Origin: Sciurus carolinensis
Taxonomy: Eukaryota > Chordata > Mammalia > Rodentia > Sciuridae
DNA length: 64,000 nt
Reading direction: 5' to 3'
Assembly: GCF_902686445.1 (NCBI RefSeq)
Contig: NC_062224.1
Coordinates: forward strand, 54,187,156 to 54,251,155
Positions 1 to 12,215 of this stretch are shown here, one piece after another. The translations under genes were made by a program, and so were the position numbers. The notes below the pieces were generated by a model that saw only the letters and a list, made by a program, of their open reading frames with translations, was not told the origin of the DNA and did not search any database. Every line of letters begins with the position of its first letter. Positions within the stretch are counted from its first letter, which is position 1.

Positions 1-1158
1 ACTGGAATAGAATTTCATAAACACTTGATTTAACCTAATTGTCTTAAATGGACAAATGAGGACACACACATTCAGAAAGATGAAGTGACTTGTCTATGGC
101 TGAACCAGCTTTTATAGAGCAAGACTCTTAGTCTACTATGCTCCAGTCAATTCACTTTATCCTCAAGCTACGCTCACTACCTTCCATTAGAAAAGAAAAA
201 GTTCTTCTATTTAAAACAGGTTTTAACTGTCCTGATGTCATTGTTGGCTAATGTTCTTTGTGCATTATTAAATGTAGTTGAGTAATATATATATGTTTTA
301 CAAATTAATTGTGTGACTTCTGGGTCAGGTGAATGTGTCATAAGAAATCCTGGATATTTTTGGAGATCTTTGAAATGGTTGTCTGGGGAACTTTTAGGGA
401 AATACTAGGAATTCAAGGATGGAGACAACCTAAGAAAGAGAGTATAGATTAGGGTTATATTATTAGAAATCTGAGAAACGAACATGAAAAACAATGACAG
501 GCAACTGTACTTTATAAATACACTGCTGAAATGAGAACTGCAAAAAGAACTTTAAATTTCTTTTTATAAAATTTTGTGTAACAGGAAATGATGGAACTGC
601 ATAGTTTCTGAGACTTGATTTCAGTTTGGTAATTAATATTTGCTCTTAAAAGGACAGAAAAAGTGAATGTCAGGGCAACACATGGGGCTTCTGAAAGAAG
701 TCCTTGGAATTTGGGTACAGTTGGGACTGTCAGCCCTGGGAAACCAGATGCTCAAAACCAAAATGAAGTCACAATTTTGAAGGTAATTCATACTTCATTT
801 TCCATGATGTTTTATGAGAAAACCCTGGATTCCATGGTTGATTTGGGAGCAGCTACCTAAGAAGGCAGTTTTGATCAGACGCTGAATGGATGGACTTTGT
901 GTACAGATCAGAAATGTGTTTCCTGATGTCTTTGGATTTGGGAAAGAACCTGAATTTAAGCCTGCAGGTAGGAGCATGGTGGCTTAGTCAATGTTGAGCC
1001 TCTCAAGGTTTCTACCAGTGTGACTGTATTGCAAGGCCTACTGACCCAGTCAGGTGCATGAAAAGAAGGTAATCTTGATTAAAAAAAAAAGTCTCTAATG
1101 CAAAGCCAAAATATAACTGAGATTAGAGGACAGAGTGGACTGAACACTTTTGAATCTG

Positions 1159-1207
1159 AAAATTACTTCAGATTCAAATTACTTCAGATTCAAAATTACT
1201 TCAGATT
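1159..1207. repeat. Three-copy short tandem repeat, unit about 16 bp
   Basis: The word AAATTACTTCAGATTC is repeated three times with only one-base differences in the A run. Low complexity is not enough to explain it, so it is a small local tandem duplication. Confidence 0.85.
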
Positions 1208-1329
1208 GTTTTGGTAAATACTGCTTGTATTTTGATAATGTTTACTGAGGATGACTAGAGAAGAGGACTTTTGAGCAAGTGGAGAAGAGCCACAGTACAG
1301 GATGGGGAGGATGAAACCATTTAATTTTT

Positions 1330-1431
1330 TCTTTCATTTTTGGTATCAGGGATTGAACCCAGAGGCGCTTAACCACTGAGCCACATCCCCAGTCCTTTTT
1401 AAAATATTTTATTTGAGACAGGGTCTTGCTA
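1330..1431 (-). mobile_element. B1-dID (MEN-type) SINE, truncated
   Basis: On the minus strand this carries the tRNA-like half (GGTATCAGGGATTGAACCC through GAGCCACATCCCCAG on the + strand), followed by only the first bases of the B1 half (TTTGAGACAGGGTCTTGCTA). The rest of the B1 body is missing. Confidence 0.8.
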
Positions 1432-1494
1432 AAAGAATGTGGGAGAGAAATAGAAAATTGAGACTTTTTACTTCTTATATTTCTTATTTATGCC

Positions 1495-1690
1495 ATGATA
1501 GTCAGTGCTTATCAGGAGCCAAACATTAGGTTTAATGTTTGATGTGATCCTTTTGATTGACTGTAATTAAATATTTTTTTAAAGTCCAACCTCCCCTTCT
1601 GATGAGAAAACTCAGACTTAAGAAAGGGTGAGTAACTTGCCCAGAATAACAGTTTTGTGAGTGGCAGAGGTGAAATTCCAGCCCACAAAA
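1495..1690 (-). mobile_element. MIR SINE, diverged
   Basis: The order of words GCTTATCAGGAGCCA, GATGAGAAAACTCAGACTTA, GTAACTTGCCCAGAA and GTGGCAGAGGTGAAATTCCAG follows the inverted MIR consensus core. It is old and diverged. Confidence 0.7.
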
Positions 1691-1868
1691 GCTAATGCCA
1701 CATCTCATGCCTCTTCTTCACCCTCCACAGCCAGTCTCTGGGCGTCTTTTCCCTTCTATTGTCATCACTTTGGTCCAAGCCACCTTTATCTTGGTCCTGG
1801 GCCTAGGCAATATTCTCTAATTAGTTTGCCACTCTTGCTCCCTCTGATTCCTTATCCACTAAAGAATA

Positions 1869-1871
<3 letters not shown>

Positions 1872-1950
<79 letters not shown>
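1872..1950. repeat. Compound microsatellite (TC)n-(AT)n
   Basis: About 23 TC dinucleotides run straight into about 16 AT dinucleotides, followed by a C/T-rich stretch that abuts the A-tail side of an inverted ID element. The microsatellite probably grew from that SINE tail. Confidence 0.97.
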
Positions 1951-1952
<2 letters not shown>

Positions 1953-1995
1953 TTCTTTCCTTCTCTCCTTCTCTCCCTCCCTTCTTCTCCCTCCC

Positions 1996-2073
1996 TTTTT
2001 GTAGTGCTAGGGATGGAACCCCAGGTTTCATATATGTTAGGCAAGTGCTCCCCACTGAGCTATACCCCCAGCT
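1996..2073 (-). mobile_element. ID SINE (tRNA-derived)
   Basis: The + strand shows the complement of an ID core: GTAGTGCTAGGGATGGAACC, then GCAAGTGCTCCCCACTGAGC and TATACCCCCAGC. It is antisense to FMN2. Confidence 0.9.
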
Positions 2074-2273
2074 TCAAAATAATAAGTTTAAAAAACTGAA
2101 TCAAATCTTTCTACACTTGCTGGAGATGCTTTACCCTTAGGTAATACTTGCTGGGCCCTCCCTTAGCTACCTTCTGGATTGGGCTGCTGCTTTGTCTTAT
2201 TCTGCTCTCCCAATTACATGCCATCCCAGGAGCTGTCTAAAATGCAGATTCTTGGGTTCCACTTTGCAAAGTT

Positions 2274-2665
2274 TGATTGTTTTAGTCAGATTTTGTGCTT
2301 CTGTGACCAAAAGACCTGACATGAAAAATTTAAGAGAAGGAAAAGTTTATTTTCAAGCTCATAGTTTCAGAGGTCTCAGTCCATAGAAGGCTGACTCCAT
2401 TCCTTGGGTCTGTAGGTGAGGCAGAACATCATGGCAGAAGTGTGGTGGAAGAAACTAGCTTAGGACATTGCAGCAGGAAGAACAGGGAGAGAGGGGGAGG
2501 GAGAGCTCCACTCATCAATAACAAAATATATATACCCAAAAGTCAAGTCTCCCCCATGACCCAGCGCCAGTCACACCCTACCTGTCTACAGTTATCACAC
2601 TGTTAATATGATTAATGCACTGATTAGGTTAAGGCTCTCTTCAGAGTCTTTATTAGCTGATGGGC
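2274..2665 (-). mobile_element. MaLR-type solo LTR
   Basis: Read on the minus strand, it contains CTTCTGCCATGATGTTCTGC, a purine/pyrimidine-rich middle, an AATAAACTTTTCC polyadenylation signal and a GACTAAAACA-like end. This is the layout of rodent MaLR/ERVL-related LTRs. No internal region is seen next to it. The inner boundary is approximate. Confidence 0.75.
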
Positions 2666-4271
2666 TGACTGTCTCACACAATGCCCCCAAATGGCTATTG
2701 GGAGAACAGCACCAACCATAGGGCTGCAGGGTTTTTTATACCATAAGTCAGTACATCAATCATAAGTGTCTGTTCCTATGATTCAAAACTACATACTAAC
2801 ATCATAAGATCTAAAATCATAAGCAGAAGGGGAAGTAGGTCAAAATGACCTTAGTTGGGTACAAGTTAAAGAATGGTTACTAACATCTAGACAGTCACTG
2901 TTGACATGGTACATTGCTTAAGAAAAACAGGAATCAAAAAGAGAACAACATTACATTATATAAGAATTGCCATTTTGTATTGCCTAACATGCAATGCTGA
3001 GCAGTTTTTGATGGGTACAGAGGCGGGGTGTTCCCACTGGAGAAGCATTTCCTACATGACATGGAGTCTCAGGGTAAAATGGAGTCTCTTTAGTTATTGC
3101 CTATATAGCCTAGCCTATAATATTTTCATGGACTCAAATATGTCAACCCATTACATTGAGAAACTGCTCAGCTGAGAGAGACTGAGTTGGTTAACAGGTG
3201 ATTAAAAGAATTGTCAGTGAAATTAATGCCACTTCTAATTTCTTACAAGAACTTTTTTGCTTAACTTTTTTTATTTAAAAAAATTTGAGATATAAAATGT
3301 AACTTTTCACATTTTGACATGTAACTGAATAAAAATCCTATTTTAAAAAAATTATATTGAACTGAATCTTATTCAGTATTTACTGTGCCCATATAGGCCT
3401 AACACCAGGGATTTTTCCTCTTTTGCTTCCTTTATAGATTTATTAACATCATCTTTTTAAAGGTACTTTTGAAATAGAAAAGTTGTGAAATATTGACATT
3501 ATGGAATATTAAGACTGAGAATAAAACAATCATTTATGTCTATCAAAGTATCAGACAACCTGGGAAAAAATTTAAAAACTCTTGTAATAATCTTCTCTAT
3601 AGAATACATATTCTAGATTTAGTATTATTATGTAATACTTATACAGGTAGATAAAATTAGATTAATTTTTGCAGATTTTTAAAATTTCTAATCCCTTAAG
3701 CCAAGTATTTCCAATTTAATTTGTAATTTATTTAATTGTACCTCATGTATATGCATAAAATGAGAAAGGAACTGTTCTTTATTCTGTTAATTCAACATTT
3801 CTACTACATATTATTTTATTGCAATGTTCATTTTTATTTCCCCAATTTGTGCTGAAGAAAATATTAGGTTTACATTTATTCTTGTTCTATCTTTAAGCTC
3901 ACCAATATAGTAACTGAGGTGCTAAATTTCAGTAAAAAATAGACCTCAGCCTCATTTTGAATGTTTCTTCTCATTTATGCACAAGGATTCATGTTATTGA
4001 ATGATTAACTCTGCCCTCTACTGTTCATTTCAAATTCTGCAAGGGAGCATTGTTGAAGACATTTTAAAATTTCTGTACTGTAAAATGTTTTTATTGGAAA
4101 ATAACTGTGGTTTTTATTTTAAAAATACAAACATTTTAATTTAGGTAAATTTTTTAAGTTGAAGAGAAATGGAAGTTTTATATATTGCTCAAGAGAATAA
4201 CATTTGTGGTTTTTCTTTTCCCACATACAGAAGAAAACAAATATGGATATAGTTAAGATTACAGTAATATT

Positions 4272-4396
4272 GGGGCTGGGGTTGTGGCTCAGTGGTAGCA
4301 CACTCACCTAGCATGAGTGAGGCCCTGGGTTTGATCCTCAGCACCATAAAAAAATAAAACAAAGGTATTATGTCCACCTACAAACATACATACATA
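4272..4396 (+). mobile_element. ID SINE with extended 3' tail
   Basis: The core GGGGCTGGGGTTGTGGCTCA to GATCCTCAGCACC is followed by an A-rich tail and a non-A stretch (AAAGGTATTATGTCCACCTA) also present in two other ID copies in this window. Confidence 0.92.
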
Positions 4397-4432
4397 TACA
4401 CACACACACACACACACATATATATATGTATA
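4397..4432. repeat. (CA)n-(TA)n microsatellite
   Basis: About eleven CA repeats run into TATATATATGTATATG directly behind the ID tail. Confidence 0.9.
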
Positions 4433-4854
4433 TGATTATAATAATATAGGAAGTAATCTGGCATGTATAAATGCTAATGTTGTTAAAAGTTGGAATTTTT
4501 GTCATTTATGGACATGGCACTTCATTAAAGTCCCCTGATAGGTTAAAATAATACATTTTCCTTTTTAAACAAAAAGGATTTTAATTAAGTTGAATTTGCT
4601 AAAGGATTAAATCTTACTGAAATATTTTTTCACCTTTGAGAATTTTTATAAAACTATGTAGCAGCTTTTATCAAGATGTAAAGACAATGAATACTTATAG
4701 ATACCATGGATTAAGAATGAAGATTTAAGGTCAACAATACATAAAATAGTCAACAAGTAGTATTGATAGAAACTGGTTAGTCACTTTTGTAACCAGATTT
4801 AAAATGATTATTAATGAAATAGGATTTCATCTATGACATGTTCTTCTTAGCCTA

Positions 4855-5064
4855 TTTTTTTTTTGGAGGGGGGAGTACTGGGAATTTGGGGATTGAATCA
4901 GGCTGAGCCACATCCCCAACCCCTTTTTTTGTATTTTATTAGAGACAAAGTCTTGATGAGTTGCTTAGGGCCTCCCTAAGTTGCTGAGACTGGCTTTGAA
5001 CTTGAGATCCTACTGCCTCAGCCTCCTGAACTGCTGGGATTACAGGTGTGTGCCACCTAGCTCT
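4855..5064 (-). mobile_element. B1-dID (MEN-type) SINE
   Basis: Inverted full-length-like element: T run, tRNA-like half with GGGGATTGAATCAGG and GAGCCACATCCCCAA, then the B1 half with GAACTTGAGATCCTACTGCC and CTGGGATTACAGGTGTGTGC. Confidence 0.9.
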
Positions 5065-5349
5065 TCTTAGTTTTTAATAAGAAGTAATGTCTGCAGGCCT
5101 GAGGATAACTTTTACAAGGTGAGACCAAGCAAAACACACAGGCAGGCATATCTTGTTCATAACCTTTTTGGATCGAGGCTTTAATTATGACCACACAACT
5201 TTTAGTAATAGTTTGAAACTAAAATACAGAGAAAGAGTACTTAACTGGATAATGAAAATTAGTTTTCATTCTAAACAATGTTACTAGTGATGTGATCTTA
5301 CTGTTAAAAGACAAACTAAATGATCTCTAATGATCCTTTTATTAATAGA

Positions 5350-5765
5350 TACCATTTTTGAGCTCTTACATTGCTAGGAGTTTTACCTATGTCATTTGAT
5401 CCTTATAATGCTACCTCGGAGGTATCGTTATGCTCATTTTAGCTTTTTAAAAATTAATTATTATTATTGTTATTTGTGATACTGGGAATTGAACTCAGGG
5501 GCATTCTGTCATTGAACTACATTCCCAGCCGTTTTAAATTTTTTAAATTTTGAGACAAGGTCTTCCTAAGTTGTCAAGACTGGATTTGAACTTGAGATCC
5601 TCCTGCCTTGATATCCTGAGTAACTGGGATTACAGGTGTGTGCCATCACACCCAACTTGCTACACTTATTTTAGAGAGAGATTGGTTATAATAATTTGCA
5701 GAGAAATGGTTTATACCAGGTCTCTTAAACTCTGAAATGCCAACTCTTAATTACTGTGCCTATTA
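5350..5765 (-). mobile_element. MIR SINE, split by a younger SINE
   Basis: 5350-5446 shows inverted MIR words (GAGCTCTTACATTGCTAGGA, ATCCTTATAATGCTACCTC) and 5663-5765 continues with TTTGCAGAGAAATGG and CCAGGTCTCTTAAACTCTGA. A B1-dID occupies the gap. Confidence 0.7.
5468..5660 (-). mobile_element. B1-dID (MEN-type) SINE inserted in MIR
   Basis: Inverted copy with GGAATTGAACTCAGGGGC, a TTTTGAGACAAGGTCTTCC B1 junction and a GGGATTACAGGTGTGTGCCA end. It interrupts an older MIR. Confidence 0.88.
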
Positions 5766-6734
5766 TTCAGAAGTCTTTGAATTTATTTTAGAATAATCAT
5801 TACAGGCTGTGAATCCAAATGTGTTGGTACTTCACAAGTGTATTCAAAAGCTAAGGGACAAGTTCTAACAGGAGCCTTTCTTTTGTCTATAGCTTTAGAA
5901 AATAAGTAATATGTGATAGAAATGTACTAATCAATTGTCTTCCCAATAGGGCTCTACACAGATAATATGAATACCTTTGCTTGCTCCTAAATTCTGATTG
6001 CGATGTCAGTTTAAGTACTTGGTCTTTAGAAATCACTGTTCAAAATTTTTAATTTATTCTGTTTGGCTGTATTTGAACTTTGTATCTTAAAGCAGTGCAT
6101 GTGAAGGCAGATCTTTTTAAAACAATGATGTAACCATAATGCCAGTCAATTTCTGATCTGAGCACCAACTTAGCACTCTGGTCCATAAGTAGCAAGAGTT
6201 TATGACAGATCTTAATCTTAGTTTCAGCCTGCTTCCTGTGCTATAAGTGGTTGGTGACAAATTTTAAGACTGGGTTTTAATTTTAGCTGCTGCTTCTGTG
6301 AAAAGAGACCAAACAGGCAGTTTTAATATATGTGCTACTTTTACTTCATATGTATTTTCCCTGAGCAAATTATTAGATCTCACCTACAGCTAACACCTTT
6401 CAGAAATGCTAACTCTAGTGTGTGAAGTCTGAATTCTGAGAGGGGAGTCTTACAAAATTGTAAATGCATTTTCTTACAGCATTTCTTTTTGCTTAAGAAA
6501 ATATTCATTATAGGCATTTAGTTATCCTCTTCTCTGTCCCAGGTTGAGACTTGTTGATGTTTAATTATTAAACTGAATTACCAAAGAGCATAGTTAGAAC
6601 TGTTTGTGAAGCACTAGCAGAGGGACCCATGGACTTTTTAATAAGTGTTATTGTTCTGATTTAACCCCTGCTTTTGATACTATGAGCTCATTTTTAAAAA
6701 GTGAATCACCCTTCCTCAAAAATTTTACTCAAAA

Positions 6735-6921
6735 TTGTTTTTTTGGGGAGGTGGGGATACCCAGGGGTCCTCTACCACTGAGCTACATTCTCTACCTTTA
6801 AAAAATTTTTATTTTAAGACAGGGTCTTGCTGAGTTGCCCAGGCTGGCCTTGAATATGGAATCCTCTTGTCTCAGCCTCCCAAGTAACTAGAATTATAGG
6901 TGTGCACCATTGTGACCTACA
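6735..6921 (-). mobile_element. B1-dID (MEN-type) SINE
   Basis: Inverted copy: CCTCTACCACTGAGCTACAT, AAGACAGGGTCTTGCTGAGT, CAGGCTGGCCTTGAATATGG and CTCAGCCTCCCAAGTAACTA. The 5' tRNA-like part is diverged. Confidence 0.85.
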
Positions 6922-8622
6922 GATTTTCTTTAGTAATACCTTTTTTTTTTTTTTCTTTTGAAAGCCACTCTCTGCAGGACTTTTTATTTTTTTGTATTTT
7001 CTGCTATCACAGTGTTACCAGCAGCCCAGCCAGGGAGACTCCCTTGATCCCAGCTGGATAGATTCTGCTGCCTACTCACATAAGAAATAGGCAAATAGTG
7101 GAAAAAGGAAAAAATGTGTTTTATGCAGTGTGATCAAACTGGAGAGGCTGGTAGGTTGCCTCTCTGCTGGTCCCACAGTAGTTTCAATTTACAGAAGCAA
7201 AAGTCAGGTGATAGACTTTTGTAGATTTAGCAGGGCTGTACTTATCGTTCCTAAGTTCTCTCAGCAAGAGGAAGTATAGGATGCAGAAAAGCAGTTATCA
7301 GGAAGTCGCTTTTAATTTCAAAGGGGGTCTGTTCAATAGTGTGTGGAGAGTGGCATGTGTATATGTGGTGGGGTGGTTCCTGTGATAGTTTCATGCCAGA
7401 CTCTGCTCTTCCTGTGTCTATCCTATATTGTGGGGGAACCTCAGCACAGTGGCCCTATTGTCTGTGCCTACTTCTGGTTTGAACTGGAGGATTTAGCTCA
7501 GACAGCATCCCTAGGAACTAATGTCTTGCTAGAATGTCAATTTAGGAAACTCTATTTTTGGAACACTTGCAGCTCTACTAAGCAGATTCATGCAGAGAGA
7601 AGCCTGCTCTTCCCTTGGCATTTCTCAGCCTTCTGACCTTCTGGAGTGTCTCCTTTGCTTTTCACCACTTCCTGCTCCCTTACTCAGAGCTGTCACATTT
7701 ATTATTCAAAGAAGCCACAAAATGGTGGCAGTGAAATCCACTCAACTTTCCAGAGGCCCAGCCTGAGCTGTCTGCTCACTCCTTTTTGTTTGCCAGACTT
7801 TTCATTCCACATCATTGCTGCCTGTTTCCACTGCTTTCCTCTCAGCAACCATTCAGTCCACTCCCTCTGCACTGGGGTGATTTCTTTAATGTTACTGGGA
7901 CTTTTGTAGTTTTATGTGAGTTTTTTCAACTTCCTCTATGTGAACTTCCTCTTCTTGGAAGATTTCTGGTTACTTGTGCTTTCAACCACTATTTGGTACT
8001 TTATTATCTAACTGACAGTCCATTAATATATTTAAAATAACATTTAATGTATTTAAAATATGTGTATTTCCTTAGTTCAGAAAATTCACTTTCCTTTACT
8101 TCTGGTAGGATTTGAGGCAATTAACCAATGTGTCCAGAAAACTTCCCTTAACTTGGTTTGCTACGAAACAGTATTATTTTTCTCCCTTCTTTTTCCTGCT
8201 GCTTAAATGTAGAGGTTTCCCAAGGTAAAGTCTTTACGATTTCGCCTCCTTCCCCTCTATTTCCTTTTATCTCCACGTGTATATGTGCATGCATACCAAC
8301 TCATATGCAGATTTTCACCTCTAGGCTCTTCTACAAGCTCTGATTGTGCATCTCTATCTGCCAACTGACAGTCTCCACCTAGGTGTTTCACTGGCTTCTT
8401 AGATTTCAACATATTTGATGTCTACTCCTTCGTAAAAGGAGTGTTGTCTTAGAGTGGCATTACTATTCTGCTCTCTCCCAGGCCCAAAAGTTTGCCATCT
8501 GCCCTGATAGCACCTTGACCTCTCACTGGGTCCTCAGCTGTTTAGAAGAACTGACTCTCCAGCCTTTGGAATTACCACCTGGCTCAGCTTTCTGCCTCCT
8601 CGCTGATGGTTTTCCATTTCTA

Positions 8623-8769
8623 CTTTTTTTTTTTTTTTTTTTTTTAAAAGAGGTAGTGTCTTACTGCATTGCCCAGGGTGGTCCTAAATGCCTGGACTCA
8701 AGTGATCCTCCTGCTCAGCTTCCTGAGGAGCTTGGTACTACAGGCACATACATATCATAATGCCTAGCT
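8623..8769 (-). mobile_element. B1/proto-B1 7SL-derived SINE monomer
   Basis: A T22 run is followed by GTGTCTTACTGCATTGCCCA, ACTCAAGTGATCCTCCTGC and an ACTACAGGCACA end. This is an inverted 7SL-derived monomer without a tRNA-like half. Confidence 0.75.
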
Positions 8770-9399
8770 CCTGGCTAACTTAAATGCCCTGACTATATTC
8801 AGGGCCTTCTTTGCTTCTGCTTTTCCTGTTCAACTTTCCCTTCTTCCCTGGTTGGAGAGGTTCACTGACCCCACATACTCCACAATTCTCTGTCCCTGAT
8901 TTGCTGATTTCCCCCTTTCCTAAAAGTTCCTCCTCCATTGTTTTTACTTTTAAGGTAGTAACTTTTCAAATAATTTTAATTTCAAATTTTACTTTTCAGA
9001 TTGTTTAAATATTTTTCTTCCTGGAAGAGTTTTGTGATAACTTCAATCAGAGGAAATGTTTATTTTCATCTACCATGACATGGGTACATTTCCTGAGGGT
9101 ACATATGATTTTTCTGTCTTATGTCTATGTTTGTACCTTTATAATAATTCATGAAATTTTGACCAAAAGACTAGTTAGGTTTTTATTTTAGACATACTTG
9201 GATTTGAATTTAGCTTATTTGCCTTGTAGCTGTATAGTTTGGGCAAATTAGTTTTTTTTTTTTTTTTTAATGTTTAAAATGAGGAAAATAGAAGGGCTTC
9301 TGATTGTTAGGGTGCAGAGAGATGAGGATGGTGGGAACATGAAGTTAAGAGAATAATTGCATAAAATGGGACCACTGTGCTGACCTCACATGCTTTCTT

Positions 9400-9890
9400 T
9401 TCCAAAAAGCAATTTACCTGTAGCCCTGCCCAGCATAGGTGGACAGGATATGTCACATTCCTCAGCAAACTGCTTGTTATCTGCAGGAGAAATGCAGGCC
9501 CCAAATAATGTTGATAATAACCTAAGTTACCTTGAAGAGGACACTTTTATGACCAGATCCTAAAACTCAGGGAGAGAAGGGTAGTTTCTCCTAACCATAA
9601 AATCTATAAGAATGTATGGTTAAGAATCCAATTAGAAACTGGTCAGCATGGGCCAAGGTGACCTAGAGTTGACATGGCAGTAGGGGCTTAAAAGTCTGAT
9701 GTCATCTTGCTGTTAGTCAAGACCTTGGTGGGACTCTCTGGGAACTTCTCTGGGATCCCCAATAAAACTGGAATATAGGAGAGAAACGTTGTCCCTCTCC
9801 TCTGCGAAAGGACCCACTCTCTCATTGAGGGTTTCCCTTTCCCTTTCCTATCCTAACCATAAACTCATCCGTGTTACTCTGAGCCACATG
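9400..9890 (+). mobile_element. Probable endogenous-retrovirus solo LTR
   Basis: A CCCCAATAAAACTGGAAT polyadenylation-signal region is followed by CGTTGTCCCTCTCCTCTGCG and a C/T-rich end, resembling the R/U5 part of a retroviral LTR. There is no coding region. The family and both borders are uncertain. Confidence 0.4.
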
Positions 9891-10039
9891 TCTCAAATCT
9901 TTCTGACTTGATTGCCAGAGTCAAGGTTTGATGGGGAATCTTCATGCTGCCTCCATTTCTTGGAAGACCCTAGCTCTGTAACATGGTAAGGATCAGATAA
10001 AATACTAGGAACCTGTATAAGAGAATGTTACAGAGTATA

Positions 10040-10240
10040 TGGTAAAATTCCCAACTGAATTTGAGTCTTGGCTTTGCATTTATGTAACATTGGTCAGCTC
10101 ACTTGTCTTCTTTCTAGACCTTCGCTTCTAGTTGGTAAGATAGGGAGTTAATGATGTTTTCTAGGTTGGTTATAAAGTGACTGATACAATGCCTAGCACA
10201 AAATGTGCAGAACTGTTTTATCATTGTTTTTATTTTCATA
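10040..10240 (+). mobile_element. MIR SINE
   Basis: Words in MIR order: AATTTGAGTCTTGGCTTTGC, GCTCACTTGTCTTC, GGTAAGATAGGGAGTTAATG and AATGCCTAGCACAAAATGTG. Confidence 0.72.
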
Positions 10241-10244
10241 TTTA

Positions 10245-10430
10245 TGTCAGGACTTTCACAGGGAAAAGTTCATCTATCATCTCATGTAATCATACTCAGT
10301 TCTCAAGATATACGCCTTGAGCTCTTTATAGTCATTACTATTTTGTAAATAAGGAAGCCAGGTTTCCACAGCTAAGCCTTTATAAGAAGATGGACCCATA
10401 AGTTGTCTGGTTTGAATTTCATGCACTTTT
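10245..10430 (-). mobile_element. MIR SINE, diverged
   Basis: Inverted MIR pattern: CTCATGTAATCATACTCAGT, TTTTGTAAATAAGGAAGCCA and a TTTGAATTTCATGCA end. It stands tail to tail with the MIR just upstream. Confidence 0.5.
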
Positions 10431-11129
10431 TGATAGTAGTCATCATATAATAGGGGGATTCAATAAGTGTACATATCCACAGGGTCTCCCCATTTAAGAA
10501 TAATACATAGTTTAGGTCTTAGGAGATCATAGATTTTAGTTATGGTAGGAAAGAGACAGAATGTGGGAGAGAGAAATCACAGTTCAAACGGGAGATGCAG
10601 GTGCAAATATTGCAATGTGCTATGAACACAGATTTAGCAGTTAGTTTTGCCTGCGAAAATGGAAGAAGGGCCCCACTGTGGAATGATGGCATTTTGAATG
10701 TGCACTTGAAAGTTAAGTAAGAGTTTGAAAAGTGGAAAAAGTTAGTTATTTTGTGGAGGTTCTGAAAGATCTTGGCACATTAAGAAGATGTTGAGCCATC
10801 TTCATGTAGTTGTGAAGGATGAAGTCACCACGCAGAATGGTTACAGCACGAGGGCTAGAGGCTAAGCTCTCTGCTTGTCCGGCTCCATAAATATCTGGAG
10901 TCAGATTTGTCAGGAAAATAGGTTTTATTCCAAGCCAGCTTTGAGGAATGACAGAAGAAATGTTTATATTTCAATTTTCCATCTTTGGAAAACTGAAGGA
11001 CCAGGAAAACTATTATAAAGAGAAGAAGCAGCAAAGCAGGGCAAAAGACAGGAAATGCACATATGCAGATTTAGTTAGCCTGTGAGACAGACAACCTGTT
11101 GGTGGTATCAGGTCAGAGCAGGGGGTAAT

Positions 11130-11790
11130 TTCTATTCTCAACTTCCTTGGTGTCTCTCAGACCAGAAGGGCAGCCCTGTCGTGAGCAATGAATAAGAGGG
11201 AAATCAAGTTTTGTTCAAACAAGTGGATTTTATTCATGCAGTGCACACTCAACTTAACATTCCTAATAATAGCAAGTCACAAATACATTGAAGATTCACT
11301 CCCTTGTTCACCTAGAGTCCAATCCCCATGGATTTACTCAATGCAACGTCTCTTAGCCAAGAAGTCAGTCAGCAAGACCAAGGGGACTCTTCTCAGCTGT
11401 AGCCTCTCTCAGCTCCTCAGATGTCTTTGGCTGGCCTTGGGTGTCCGATAAGCTGGAGACTGGGTGGCAGTTATCTGGCTTCCGTGACAATGGTCGATCA
11501 GCAATCAGTGATGGAGTGGACAGCAGCTGGGGCAGTTAAGAGAAAGAGTGACATGGAGTCCTCTAGTCACGGTGCTGCTGACAGTTTGCTCCAAAAGTCC
11601 AGGGGTTTAAGTAGTGATTTTCGGCCCAGTCATGTTCTGGTCTTCATTGATAAAGACCAGAACATGACTATACCAGGAACCAGCACTCAAATCATAGATA
11701 AAGGTCCATATTGGCATTGTTCAGGAGTGTCATCCGGCCACACAGCAAGTTTGTCACCAGATGCCTTTATTTTAGTTTTCTAAGTCCAGG
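11130..11790 (-). mobile_element. Possible retroviral LTR-like sequence
   Basis: On the minus strand, a GAATAAAATCCACTTG signal lies upstream of AATTGCTCACGACAGGG-like sequence and GGTCTGAGAGACACC, as in an LTR R/U5 region. A weak parallel is an AATAAAA complement near 10925. Family and borders are not determined, and the open frames over it match nothing I know. Confidence 0.3.
11628..11669. repeat. Perfect 17-bp inverted repeat (hairpin)
   Basis: AGTCATGTTCTGGTCTT at 11628-11644 is the exact complement of AAGACCAGAACATGACT at 11653-11669, with an 8-base loop CATTGATA. It lies inside the possible LTR. Confidence 0.97.
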
Positions 11791-12059
11791 CAAATACCAA
11801 ATACAGCTTATTATTACTACATAACACACAACTATAGCAATTCCTATTATTTCTTTGTCTCATTACAAGCTCTTCAGTCTCGGTATAAGCCATTCTTAAT
11901 TTTATTTGGAATATGCTTCAATGGGAAGAAACGAGGAAGGGCAGATGACCATCATTAACACTGTCTTCACATACACAACAGTCCGACTTCTTTCCCAGAA
12001 TCATTAGAAAACTTGAAGACATTTAGTAACAAGAAATGAACATATTCATCTTTGTTTTT

Positions 12060-12215
12060 GATGACAATTCCTTACAACATGGTGGAAGGGGAGCTACAGG
12101 GATGTGGTTACTATGGAAAATGAGAGATTACACTCCATTTGTGTATGATCTGTCAAAATGTATAAATGGGATCTGTTACGTACAGCAAATTTGAACAAAT
12201 AAATTAAAAAAATAA
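12060..12215 (+). mobile_element. L1 3'-end fragment
   Basis: ATTACACTCCATTTGTGTAT and GAACAAATAAATTAAAAAAA resemble the ends of other L1-like fragments in this window. It finishes in an A-rich tail. Confidence 0.45.

Noticed and set aside
663..860. Open frame with a GTAATT-like donor at its end, considered as an upstream FMN2 exon
   Set aside because: No convincing acceptor, no formin-like residues and poor codon pattern. Probably intronic.
1661..2140. 159-codon open frame
   Set aside because: It runs through the TC/AT microsatellite and an ID element, so the Ser-Leu and Tyr-Ile repeats are microsatellite translation.
11421..11783. 120-codon open frame
   Set aside because: It spans the hairpin and LTR-like sequence, has no recognisable domain and probably arises by chance.
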